A DNA stretch of 64,000 bases from Bacillota bacterium (GTDB taxonomy: Bacteria > Bacillota > Clostridia > Lachnospirales > Lachnospiraceae). Position numbers and translations under genes: made by a program. This document shows, piece by piece, positions 44,844-54,100 of the stretch. Positions within the stretch are counted from its first letter, which is position 1; each line of letters opens with the position of its first letter. A model generated the notes under the pieces. The model did not search any database. It had not been told where the DNA came from and was given only the letters and a program-made list of their open reading frames with translations. Location: assembly GCA_023418475.1 (NCBI GenBank), contig JAEZZO010000055.1, positions 61,042 through 125,041 on the forward strand, given 5' to 3'.

Positions 44844-46226
44844 ATGGAGAATGAAACATACACCTCACTGGGGGAAGAACGGATCGGAAAGCTGATCATT
44901 CAGATGTCAGTTCCTTCTTCTATTGGTATATTGTCATATAATTTATATAATATTATTGATACGATTTATATATCGAAGGGAATAGGAGCGTATGCTGCCG
45001 GCGGATTGGCAGTTACTTTCCCATTATTCCTGCTGTTGTCAGCTCTTAGCAGCACGGTTGGAAGCGGAGCGGCTTCTGTAATATCCAGAGCATTCGGTAG
45101 AAGAGAACTTGAGAAGGCGAGCTATGTGGCGGCCAATGTATTCGGATTATTTTGGATTACAGCCATACTCATAACAGTTGCAGGACTAATTTTTTTGGAC
45201 CCTATGCTATATGCTATGGGAGTAACGGATAAGCTGATGCCTTATGCAAAAGCTTATATCAGAATTATATTACTGGGTGCAGTTACAAGCACAGGCTTTT
45301 CAAGTCTTATCCGTGCGGAAGGTAACAGCAGATATGCGATGTATATCTGGGTGATACCGGTTGCAGTAAATATTATTCTGGATCCAGTCTTTATTTTTGC
45401 ATTACAGCTTGGCGTAGAAGGAGCTGCTATTGCAACGGTTTTATCACAATGCACCTCATTTGTTATGAGTATCTATTTTTTCTTTCTGTCCGGAAAGAGC
45501 CAGCTGCGGATCAGAATACATCATTTCTACCCCAAGATCAATATTATAAAGGAAGTCCTGTCCATCGGCTTTCCGACCTTTCTCCAGATGGCCGGCGGCA
45601 GTCTTATAATTTTGTTGCTGAATAATATTTTAAAGAGACAGGGCGGAGATATTGCCATAAGCTCTTATGGTGTAGTGAATAAAATAAGCAGCTTTCTGTT
45701 GATTCCGGTTCAGGGAATTGTACAAGGAATTCAACCAATTATCGGATATAATTATGGTGCCGGTTTGCTATTAAGAGTAAGGGATGCCTTAAAGACGGCC
45801 TCCTTCATAGCCGGCTGTTATGGCATTCTATTATCCATGCTTTTGTTGGTATTCTCGAAAGGGATTATGTATGTATTCAGCTCGGATCCTAGAGTTATTG
45901 CGATGGGTGGCAGCATTTTGATTATTACCAATCTTGGACTGGTTTTCAACAGTGTTTATATGATACATACAGCTTATTTTCAGTCTGTCGGGAATGTTAA
46001 AATATCTCTGTTCTTATGTTTTTGTAATTATATTCTTTGCTTTGCACCGGTTATTATTCTTTTGTCGACACTTTACGGACTAAAAGGGGTATGGTTTTCT
46101 TTCCCGATTGCAGCTATAATATCGTTAGGAGTATCTTCTGCTTACATTTTATACAGTAGGAAGGATAAAGCAAATGAACGAAACGGAATTACTAGAGCTG
46201 ATTGCAAAGCAGGATCAAAGAAATGA
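44844..46226 (+). CDS. MATE family efflux transporter
   Basis: 460 residues with about 12 membrane helices in two related halves. It starts LGEERIGKLIIQMSVPSSIGIL and has the family text GSGAASVISRAFGRRE in the first half and GVEGAAIATVLSQC, IQGIQPIIGYNYGAG in the second. It would export organic cations or other small molecules against sodium or protons. Its 3' end overlaps the start of the next AraC-type gene by 53 bases, so the two are linked in translation. The substrate is unknown. Confidence 0.92.
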   Translation: MENETYTSLGEERIGKLIIQMSVPSSIGILSYNLYNIIDTIYISKGIGAYAAGGLAVTFPLFLLLSALSSTVGSGAASVISRAFGRRELEKASYVAANVFGLFWITAILITVAGLIFLDPMLYAMGVTDKLMPYAKAYIRIILLGAVTSTGFSSLIRAEGNSRYAMYIWVIPVAVNIILDPVFIFALQLGVEGAAIATVLSQCTSFVMSIYFFFLSGKSQLRIRIHHFYPKINIIKEVLSIGFPTFLQMAGGSLIILLLNNILKRQGGDIAISSYGVVNKISSFLLIPVQGIVQGIQPIIGYNYGAGLLLRVRDALKTASFIAGCYGILLSMLLLVFSKGIMYVFSSDPRVIAMGGSILIITNLGLVFNSVYMIHTAYFQSVGNVKISLFLCFCNYILCFAPVIILLSTLYGLKGVWFSFPIAAIISLGVSSAYILYSRKDKANERNGITRADCKAGSKK

Positions 46227-47220
46227 AGATAAAGTCCGTATTGATTTGATACAGGTTCTGGAAGAAGAATTTGTTATGACCAGAGTTATGCGGGGATATT
46301 TGGATTACCTAACAAAATGTAATCAGCTCGACAAATTTAATGTCGACGCCTTTTTTAGTAAGAAGGATATACCGATTAAAAAAATTAGTGCATTCGATAT
46401 AAGCAGACATGATCCGGATAGTGCAATGTATCTGCATAAACATAATTATTTGGAACTGGATTATGTCTACCGCGGAAGCTGCAGTTATTATATTAACAAT
46501 GATAATACGGTTCTCCAGTTAAAAGAAAAAGAAATATGTATCGTTAACCAGAATGTGGTTCACGGTATCAAAGTGGACAACAGAGAGGATATACTGGTGA
46601 AATGTATGATCCCGTTTGATTATATTCATCCGGACTGCTTTATTGACTTTGACAGTCAAAATGTAATAAAGAGCTTTTTTATGCATGCCTTGAACGAGAA
46701 CTTTACTAATGTATCCTACCTGTTAATTAAGCCGGAAGAACAGGAATGGATCGATCATATGATGTATTGCCTGTTTTATGAATTTGTTAATCGCGGGCAG
46801 GGCTGGAAACAGATGATGGATCACTATATCTCGGTGTTGCTTACCCATTTGATGCGAGAAAAGTATGATAAAATCAGACTGATAACTAATACTACCCCGA
46901 ATAGTCTAAATATTACGAAGATCATTCACAGCATACAGACGAACTATCAATCCATTACACTGAGAGATATTGCGGAAGATATGCATTTTCATGAAAATTA
47001 TCTGAGCCGGATGATTAAACAACAGGCGAAACAGAGCTTTCGTGACTTGTTATGCCAAGTCAGATTGCAGGAAGCAGAAAAACTGCTTCTGGATACCGAT
47101 TTATCCGTAACGGAGATAGCGGCACAAATAGGATATATAAAATCAAATTATTTTTATAAAGTATTTAAAGCACATTATGGTGTGACACCGGTAGAATTCA
47201 GAGAAGGGATAGGACGGTAG
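46174..47220 (+). CDS. AraC family regulator overlapping the MATE gene
   Basis: 348 residues. A cupin-like middle region (HKHNYLELDYVYRGSCSYYIN) precedes a C-terminal AraC DNA-binding domain (ITLRDIAEDMHFHENYLSRMIKQ and LSVTEIAAQIGYIKSNYFYKVFKAHYG). The ATG lies inside the end of the MATE gene in another frame with AGGAAGGATAAAG upstream, which gives a good site. It likely controls its own operon (kinase, MATE, regulator) or nearby sugar genes. Similar in design to the AraC gene at 39414, but sequence differs widely. Confidence 0.88.
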   Translation: MNETELLELIAKQDQRNEDKVRIDLIQVLEEEFVMTRVMRGYLDYLTKCNQLDKFNVDAFFSKKDIPIKKISAFDISRHDPDSAMYLHKHNYLELDYVYRGSCSYYINNDNTVLQLKEKEICIVNQNVVHGIKVDNREDILVKCMIPFDYIHPDCFIDFDSQNVIKSFFMHALNENFTNVSYLLIKPEEQEWIDHMMYCLFYEFVNRGQGWKQMMDHYISVLLTHLMREKYDKIRLITNTTPNSLNITKIIHSIQTNYQSITLRDIAEDMHFHENYLSRMIKQQAKQSFRDLLCQVRLQEAEKLLLDTDLSVTEIAAQIGYIKSNYFYKVFKAHYGVTPVEFREGIGR

Positions 47221-47353
47221 TATGAGTTTTTAGATAGTAATAAAAACTTTCGTTGTATATTTTGTGATTCCAAGAATGTGCCATGCTTAATGAATATTGA
47301 CCTAGCCGTTCTTAATATATTATTGTAACAAACGCAAATGGCATGGTGAGGTT

Positions 47354-48148
47354 ATGGAACCAAGAGAACCTGATCAAAAAGAACAAAGCAGTACAGCTCT
47401 TTTTATAAAAGTTGGAGTAGTCGTGTTAGGTATTATCATAATGATCGGATTTGGCATAAAGATTTTTCCGAAGGCTATCACGGTTTCCAATACCGGAAGC
47501 CGTAGAGATCTGCCTATTTACTGCGTAAATACGGATGAAAAAAAGGTAGCGCTAAGCTTCGATGCAGCCTGGGGGAATGATGATACACGCAATATTCTTG
47601 CCATTCTTGCGAAACATCATATTAAGGTTACTTTTTTCATGACAGGCGGTTGGGTAGAAAAGTATCCGGACGATGTGAAAGCAATTGCGAAAGCAGGTCA
47701 TGATCTAGGGAACCATAGCGAAAATCATAAGCAGATGTCACAGCTTTCCAAACAGCAATGTGCAGATGAAATTATGAAGGTGCATAACCGTGTAAAAGAT
47801 CTGACCGGTATAAAGATGAATTTATTCAGAGCGCCTTATGGAGATTATAATAATACTTTAGTCGGTACAGCAAGGGAATGTGGTTATTATACGATACAAT
47901 GGGATGTTGATAGTTTGGACTGGAAGGATTACGGCACGGACAGCATCATTAATATGGTGGTATATAATAAGCACCTTTGCAATGGTTCCATCATACTGAT
48001 GCATAACGGGGCGAAGGATACACCGAAGGCGTTGGAAGCTATCATTACCGGTTTGCAGGGAAAGGGGTATGAGATAGTACCGATATCGAAGCTGATTTTT
48101 ACTGGGCAGTATACGGTAGATCAGACGGGGAGACAAATTAAGAAGTGA
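47354..48148 (+). CDS. Polysaccharide deacetylase (PdaB-like, NodB domain)
   Basis: 264 residues: N-terminal membrane anchor (about 17-36, VGVVVLGIIIMIGFGIKIF), then a NodB deacetylase domain. Motifs seen: VALSFDAAWGNDDT (the first Asp motif), GNHSENHKQM (metal His pair), FRAPYGDYNN, QWDVDSLDW and ILMHNG. The Asp-Ala-Ala-Trp form of motif 1 is typical of the sporulation PdaB group, so a role in cortex or cell-wall deacetylation is likely; the enzyme would face outside. GTGAGG precedes the ATG. It stands alone. Confidence 0.88.
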   Translation: MEPREPDQKEQSSTALFIKVGVVVLGIIIMIGFGIKIFPKAITVSNTGSRRDLPIYCVNTDEKKVALSFDAAWGNDDTRNILAILAKHHIKVTFFMTGGWVEKYPDDVKAIAKAGHDLGNHSENHKQMSQLSKQQCADEIMKVHNRVKDLTGIKMNLFRAPYGDYNNTLVGTARECGYYTIQWDVDSLDWKDYGTDSIINMVVYNKHLCNGSIILMHNGAKDTPKALEAIITGLQGKGYEIVPISKLIFTGQYTVDQTGRQIKK

Positions 48149-48179
48149 GAGAAGTAAAATGATGTTTCTGATCATATGA

Positions 48180-48416
48180 AATGGTTGTTTAACGGTTAAT
48201 GGTAAGTCAAAGACATTCAAGGCATATACCATAAAAGATGAGGATTATTACAAACTGATTGATCTTTCCTATGTACTAAAGGGCACTTATGGAACGTTTG
48301 AGTTAAATATGATTAAATTACGACTATTACCCTCAGGATGTATCCCTGGCCGTGGTTACAAATTATTAGTTCCATTTACCTTTGTTATAACGAAGCTTGT
48401 TATTGTATCCCGTTAG
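48180..48416 (+). pseudogene. Remnant of a copper-amine-oxidase-N-terminal-like stalk domain gene
   Basis: In one frame from 48195 the text reads VNGKSKTFKAYTIKDEDYYK, LIDLSYVLKGT and GTFEL, closely like the repeated stalk/surface domains of clostridial proteins (usual pattern FKAYxIxxxxYxKLRDLAxxL). There is no start codon, a stop (TGA, 48177-48179) lies just before it, and the similarity fades after about 48305 although the frame stays open to a stop at 48414. This is a gene fragment, filling most of the 334-base gap here. Confidence 0.55.
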
Positions 48417-48482
48417 TGTAAAGGGTTACGCTCTTTAGCAACATCAATAAAGGTTATGATGTCAGCATAGCAGGTACGTTAC

Positions 48483-49814
48483 TTACATAGCTACATCCAG
48501 CACGAACATATCGTCCTCGATTTTACAGACGGCAAAACCCCCTACGGACTCTGCCGCGTTACGAATGCTGGTCAGTCCGTAACCATGACCTTTACCTTCC
48601 TTGGTAGAATGAGGCATTTCATCATTGAAGATAAGATCACTAGTGAAGTGATTGGTGATACGGAGCAGGAGGTGTCTTTGCTTTGTTTTAATTTGTAATT
48701 TGACATAGCGCTGTTCAGGCGGCAGCTTCAGCGAGGCTTCCAGTGCATTTTGTAGTGAATTATTAAGAATTAAGCACATTTCTACATGGTACAGCTCAAA
48801 ATTGCCAAGTTGAATATCTTGCTCGAACAAGGTGTGGTTCGCTTCAAAGGCCTTAGCATAATTAATCACTACGGCATTAAGATATGGATCTTCACAATAT
48901 AGTATTCGCTGATGGTTCTCGGCATAATTAGATAACGCAGCCATATATCGGGTAGCCTCATCATAATTCTTTTCTAATAACAAACGATAAATAGTACTTA
49001 GATTCCCTTTCATATCGTGTTTCATACGGCGCAGTTCCTCTTGATTGAGGAGCTGCGTTTCGTAGTACCGCTGCAGTGCTTCCTTCTCAAAGACCAATCG
49101 GTCGGTAGAGGCCTTAAGTTCTACATGTTGCATTGTAATAAGAGTACTGTACAAGTATAGGGCCAGGACTGCAAGGACAAAGGTACAAAGCGCAATCATG
49201 GCAATAATGAGTTTACTATCAGAATATGGATTCATAGAGAAAACATAATCCGTACAAAAATCTATGATTAGCTTTGCGAAAACCGCAATGCTGGCCAGTA
49301 TGACCCAGTAGTGATGATATGATTCTGCTTGAATTAGTTCTTGCCCCTTTTTACGAAGTGCAAGCCAGCATACGAGAGAGATAACAATATACACAATAAC
49401 GATTACCAATGTAATTGATAGTTGTACATCTATGTTACTACCAAATATCGAATTTAGAGGTATCTGCAATAGATAGCCAAGGAAAGTGAATAGGCGATTG
49501 AGAATTTGCGTTGTAAAGAGGAACGAAATCAACCTCCAAAAATGCTCGCGAAAAAATATAAGCACCATAATTTCACCCCAATAACCGAGACAGGCCATCA
49601 ATAAGTTGTTGGGCATTGACTCATCAAATAAATTGTTATTGAGACTATAAATCAGGGGCAGGGCGAAATAGGTTATTGCAACCATTAGAGGATAGAGCCA
49701 CCATTTGAAGCGTGGCCTTAAGAAGCAGTAAAACACAAGGATATTACCAAGGGTGGCAGCAACCATACCATAGGAACTCGATAGTATTTTCCATACATTT
49801 GACAGATAAAGCAT
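48483..49814 (-). CDS. AgrC-like sensor histidine kinase (GHKL type)
   Basis: 443 residues. About six to seven membrane helices occupy residues 1-235. They are followed by a coiled coil and a kinase domain with LRRMKHDMKGNL (acceptor His), N box LNNSLQNALEAS and G box GHGYGLTSIRNAAESVGG. This is the peptide-sensing AgrC/ComD/VirS class that works with LytTR regulators. It begins 14 bases after the LytTR gene on the same strand. No agrB or signal peptide gene is visible nearby. Its likely signal is outside or in the membrane. Confidence 0.9.
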   Translation of the reverse strand: MLYLSNVWKILSSSYGMVAATLGNILVFYCFLRPRFKWWLYPLMVAITYFALPLIYSLNNNLFDESMPNNLLMACLGYWGEIMVLIFFREHFWRLISFLFTTQILNRLFTFLGYLLQIPLNSIFGSNIDVQLSITLVIVIVYIVISLVCWLALRKKGQELIQAESYHHYWVILASIAVFAKLIIDFCTDYVFSMNPYSDSKLIIAMIALCTFVLAVLALYLYSTLITMQHVELKASTDRLVFEKEALQRYYETQLLNQEELRRMKHDMKGNLSTIYRLLLEKNYDEATRYMAALSNYAENHQRILYCEDPYLNAVVINYAKAFEANHTLFEQDIQLGNFELYHVEMCLILNNSLQNALEASLKLPPEQRYVKLQIKTKQRHLLLRITNHFTSDLIFNDEMPHSTKEGKGHGYGLTSIRNAAESVGGFAVCKIEDDMFVLDVAM

Positions 49815-49828
49815 GTTGTAGACTCCTT

Positions 49829-50539
49829 CTATTTAAAATCATCAAACATCTCAGTGCGGTATTTTTCCCGTGCCTGTACGCAGTACTTTCTTGAAACCGG
49901 TACTTTTACTGTACCAAACATAAATTCACAGGTATTCATACCTGTTACATGCTTCAGATTAACGAAATAACTTTTATGGCAACGAACGAAGATATTCGCG
50001 GGAAGCTGCATGACAAAATCATCTAACTTGCCATAGGCTTTTAGTATTTCTCCGTTTATTAAATGGAAGTTGACAATGTGCATGTTGCTTGACAGATATA
50101 AAAGCTGTGAACAACGCACTGTATGGAGAGTATTATTATAAGAAAAGCGGACAATTTGATCCATTTCCTTTCCCAGATATGTAATGGCACGTCGTAGCAC
50201 TTGTGCAAGCATGTCCTTATCCAGAGGCTTGATCAGGTAATTAAAGGCATAGAGATCATAAGATTCGCGGTAAAAATCATCACTGCTGCTAACGAAGATT
50301 AACAGCGAGTAGGGATGAGCGATGCGAATACGTTTCGCTACCTCCATACCGCTCATGCCGTCCATAAAAATATCTAAGAAGAAAATATCAAAGTGGGTGC
50401 CATTTTCAAGATCCCACAGTAACAGTTCACCGCTTTGATAGGCGGAACACTCGCAGTAAGGATCTTCTGCTTTTATCAAAGATATAAGCCACTGCCTGTC
50501 GGTGGAAATATCGTCACATACTGCAATTTTGAGTACCAT
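49829..50539 (-). CDS. LytTR-type response regulator (AgrA-like)
   Basis: 236 residues: receiver (about 3-120, pocket CDD, acceptor D56 in FFLDIFMDGMSG, Lys in YLIKPLD), then a LytTR DNA-binding domain with FVRCHKSYFVNLKHVTG and VPVSRKY. It would be phosphorylated by the kinase encoded next and bind direct repeats. The gene is divergent from that of the large secreted repeat protein across 565 bases, which makes that gene a prime candidate target. GGAGGTGAC precedes the ATG on the minus strand. Confidence 0.92.
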   Translation of the reverse strand: MVLKIAVCDDISTDRQWLISLIKAEDPYCECSAYQSGELLLWDLENGTHFDIFFLDIFMDGMSGMEVAKRIRIAHPYSLLIFVSSSDDFYRESYDLYAFNYLIKPLDKDMLAQVLRRAITYLGKEMDQIVRFSYNNTLHTVRCSQLLYLSSNMHIVNFHLINGEILKAYGKLDDFVMQLPANIFVRCHKSYFVNLKHVTGMNTCEFMFGTVKVPVSRKYCVQAREKYRTEMFDDFK

Positions 50540-51104
50540 GATATGTCACCTCCTTTCTCGTTTCGTAAAATCGATTCTATAAGTGGCCTAATATACCAAA
50601 TATGTCGTTGAAGTTACTTTTTTTGTCAATGATGGTTTCTGGTAATAATTATGTAGTAGTATTATTTGTGTATACAATGGTATCTATAGGGACTTTATAT
50701 CACTTGTTCATTCATCGGAAATTGTAATGGGGGAGACGTACTTGCACTAATATTATAATATAAATATTGGACTTTTCAACATTTAATTAGGATATGTGAT
50801 AACGACTCCTTCAAATTGACAGAAATGAAAGGAGGTTAGACAGTTATATGAAATAAAACTTCCGGGGGATTGCAGCTGCGCACGCGAAACAAAAGTTGTA
50901 CCCTTTCGATTTATGATCGCGAGAATGTGCGAAGCACACTTTTATTTTGGATTTTATTAGAATATACTGCAAAAATCATGGAAGATACATGGTTTTAAGG
51001 ATTCATTGAAAACTTTATATCAGAACTTTTAAACCAACAAGGCATGGCTAGATATAGTACCATTGGAATGAGAATAAAGTGGACCTATGAGGAGAGTTTA
51101 TAAA
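50540..51104. promoter_or_regulatory. Divergent control region between LytTR gene and the secreted repeat protein
   Basis: 565 bases without a gene. A pair of similar half-sites GTCGTTGA (about 50604) and GTCAATGA (about 50625) is spaced about 21 bases apart, the geometry used by LytTR regulators. A hairpin TGTGC-gaa-GCACA lies at 50926-50938, downstream of a GC-rich stretch at 50870-50890. I could not assign promoters with confidence. A GGAGG at about 50831 serves only a tiny frame. Confidence 0.35.
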
Positions 51105-54100
51105 ATGAAAATAATATCTAAAAAAGTTCTAAATAAGATACTGACAGTATGCTTAATAATTTCTTTCATGGTGGGAATGACTCCGGCGACATTTGCAAAA
51201 GCCGCGCCCACAATTGCAATTAGTGGTACAGTAAATAGTTCAGGTAATTATATATCTCTTAACTGGAGTAATTCCGACAGCACAGGATCCTATCGTTACA
51301 TGGTTACTAAGAAGGATGGAAGTAGTACTACCTATCAGACAATACCGCTAAAAAGAACCGCAAAAGTATTGAATATTTATCCGGGAGGTGGAAGCCGGAT
51401 AACTGGAAGAACTGATTTGGCAGGTAGACCGTTGGATACCTCTGCAAGTGTCAAGTTATGGATGGAAGAAGAAGGTGTCGGAAAAAACAATGGAAATACC
51501 TTGATTACAGTTGACTGCATTAATATTACCGATTTCAACAGTAATCCAGGTCGATATCTAAAGAAAGATAGCAGTGGAAATTACAACTACGATGTTGTCT
51601 TTACCGGCGCATGGGATGACAATAATAATTATGATTTAACTAGTTCATCAGAAACTGTAATTCAAAGTTTCATTACTGCGGGCGGTGGATATCTTGGAGG
51701 GCATGATACGACGACTGGTTATAATAATAGTCATCCATATTTCAATGCTTTAGGAAAAGAGAACCTAAATATGGAGCTTGATATGTCGTTACCGATGTAT
51801 GGAGCTACTTACCAGGCAGCCACTATAGATGTTAACATTGTTAAAAAGGGCTCTTTAATCAATTATCCATGGACAGTGTCAGGAACAACGTTGACAGTTC
51901 CATCATCACATTCAACATATCAGTTTGCGATGGGTGATGTGTGGATGAAATATACGACCTCCAAACTTAATACTATTGAGAAAACGTCTTATAACGGTAA
52001 GACAGGGACAAATAATTTCTATCTAACCACTTGGAATAATACAGCCATGATACAGACCGGTCACAGTAATGGGAGGGCTACGATCGATGAAAAAAAGATT
52101 TTAGCGAATACGTTATTATATCTTGCCCAAATCTCAACTGAGACCACCTTTGATGATCATACGGCACAGGATGTCACGGCGCCAAACAGTATTAATGCAT
52201 CTACAGTTCATATAGATGTTGATGCCGATAAAAAGGCAACAGTGACATTTACAGGTTCAGAAGATAACGGGAATACATATAACTATCAGCTCAAAGCGAT
52301 TGGGATGGCAGATAACAGTATCACATGGTCAGATCCTATAAGTCAAACAATAATGAGTGGTATGAAAGGTTATGCAATTGTAGTGGATCAAACGGCATCC
52401 ACTGTTCCTAATGACACCATTACAACAACCGACTGTACCTATCATACAACTGCATTATCCGTTGGAAACTGGTATGCTCATATGAAAGCAATCGACAATG
52501 CAGGTAATGTCAGCAGTGTAATACATGTTCCTTTTACCGTAAATCAAGCAGTACCAACCTATACCGTATCCGGAACGATAAAGGATACCAATAACATTGC
52601 AGTATCCGGAGCAACAATCGTGCTGTCCAATGCAGCAGATGCAGCGAAGAACTATAATGGGACAACGGATACCAATGGAAACTATAGTATATCAGGGGTG
52701 CCAAACGCAACGTATAGCGTTAAAGTTATAAAGAACAGTAAAACTCTTGGAAATGGGAGTATAACAGTTAATGGAAGCAATATATCAGGTGGAAGAGGAA
52801 ATATAACAGTAACACCGGAAACCTATACTGTATCCGGAACCGTCAAGGATACCAATAACAATGCGGTACCTGGAGCAGCAATCGTGCTAACTAATAGAGC
52901 GGATGCAGCGAAGACCTATAATGGTACAACGGATACCAATGGAAACTATAGTATATCAGGGGTGCCAAACGGAACGTATAGCGTTACAGTTACAAAGAAC
53001 GGTAAAACTCTTGGAAGTGGGAGTATAACAGTTAATGGAAGCAATGTATCAGGCGGAAGCGGAAATATAACAGTAACCCCGGAAACCTATACCGTATCCG
53101 GAACCATCAAGGATACCAATAATACTGCGGTATCCGGAGCGACAATCGTGTTGACCAATACAACAGATGCAGCGAAGACCTATAATGGTACAACGGATGC
53201 CAATGGAAACTATAGTGTTACAGGGGTACCAAACGGAGCTTATAGAGTTACAGTAACAAAGAACAGTCAAGCTCTTGGAAGCGGAAGTATAACAGTGAAT
53301 GGAAGCAATGTATCAGGTGGAACTGGAAATATCACAGTAACAGCGGCAACCTATACCGTATCCGGAACCATCAAGGATACCAATAATACTGTGGTATCCG
53401 GAGCGACAATCGTGTTGACCAATACAACAGATGCAACGAAGACCTATAGTGGTACAACGGATGCCAATGGAAACTATAGTATAACAGGGGTACCAAACGG
53501 AACGTATAGAGTTACAGTAACAAAGAACGGTCAAGCTCTTGGAAGCGGAAGTATAACAGTGAATGGAAGCAACGTATCAGGTGGAAGCGGAAATATAACC
53601 GTAATACAGGAAGCACCTACGCCAACGCCAACATCAACCTACACCGTATCCGGAATTATAAAAGACACCAATAATAATGCGGTATCCGGAGCGGCAATCG
53701 TGATTACCAGTACAACGGATACAACGAAGACCTATAGTGGTACAACGGATGTCAATGGAAACTATAGTATAACAGGGGTACCAAACGGAACGTATAGCAT
53801 TACAGTTACAAAGAACGGTGAAGCTCTTGGAAATGGGAGTATAACAGTGAATGGAAGCAACGTATCAGGTGGAAGCGGAGATATAACCGTAACACCGGAA
53901 ACACCTACGCCAACGCCAACATCAATATATACGCCAGCACCTTCAACTACAAAGCAGGTAGACAGGGTAACCGAGGCAGAAAATGCAATCGATAAAATGA
54001 AGAATTCTGATATAGCAAGCATCATAACTGCGTTAGAAAAATTAGAAGTATTAAACCAGGATGAGCTAGGCCAGATGAAGCGAGATTCCCTGTCAGAACT

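Noticed and set aside
43745..46226. Antibiotic resistance island (phosphotransferase plus MATE exporter)
   Set aside because: Both families are broad. The phosphotransferase has a non-standard catalytic loop, and the neighbours are sugar regulators, so resistance is not supported.
48483..50539. Complete agr quorum-sensing locus
   Set aside because: Only the kinase and regulator are present; no AgrB-like peptidase or small peptide gene was found on either side.
52557..53898. CRISPR-like array
   Set aside because: The repeats are 264 bases long, in frame and encode a recognisable beta-sandwich domain. No short repeats with unique spacers were seen in the window.
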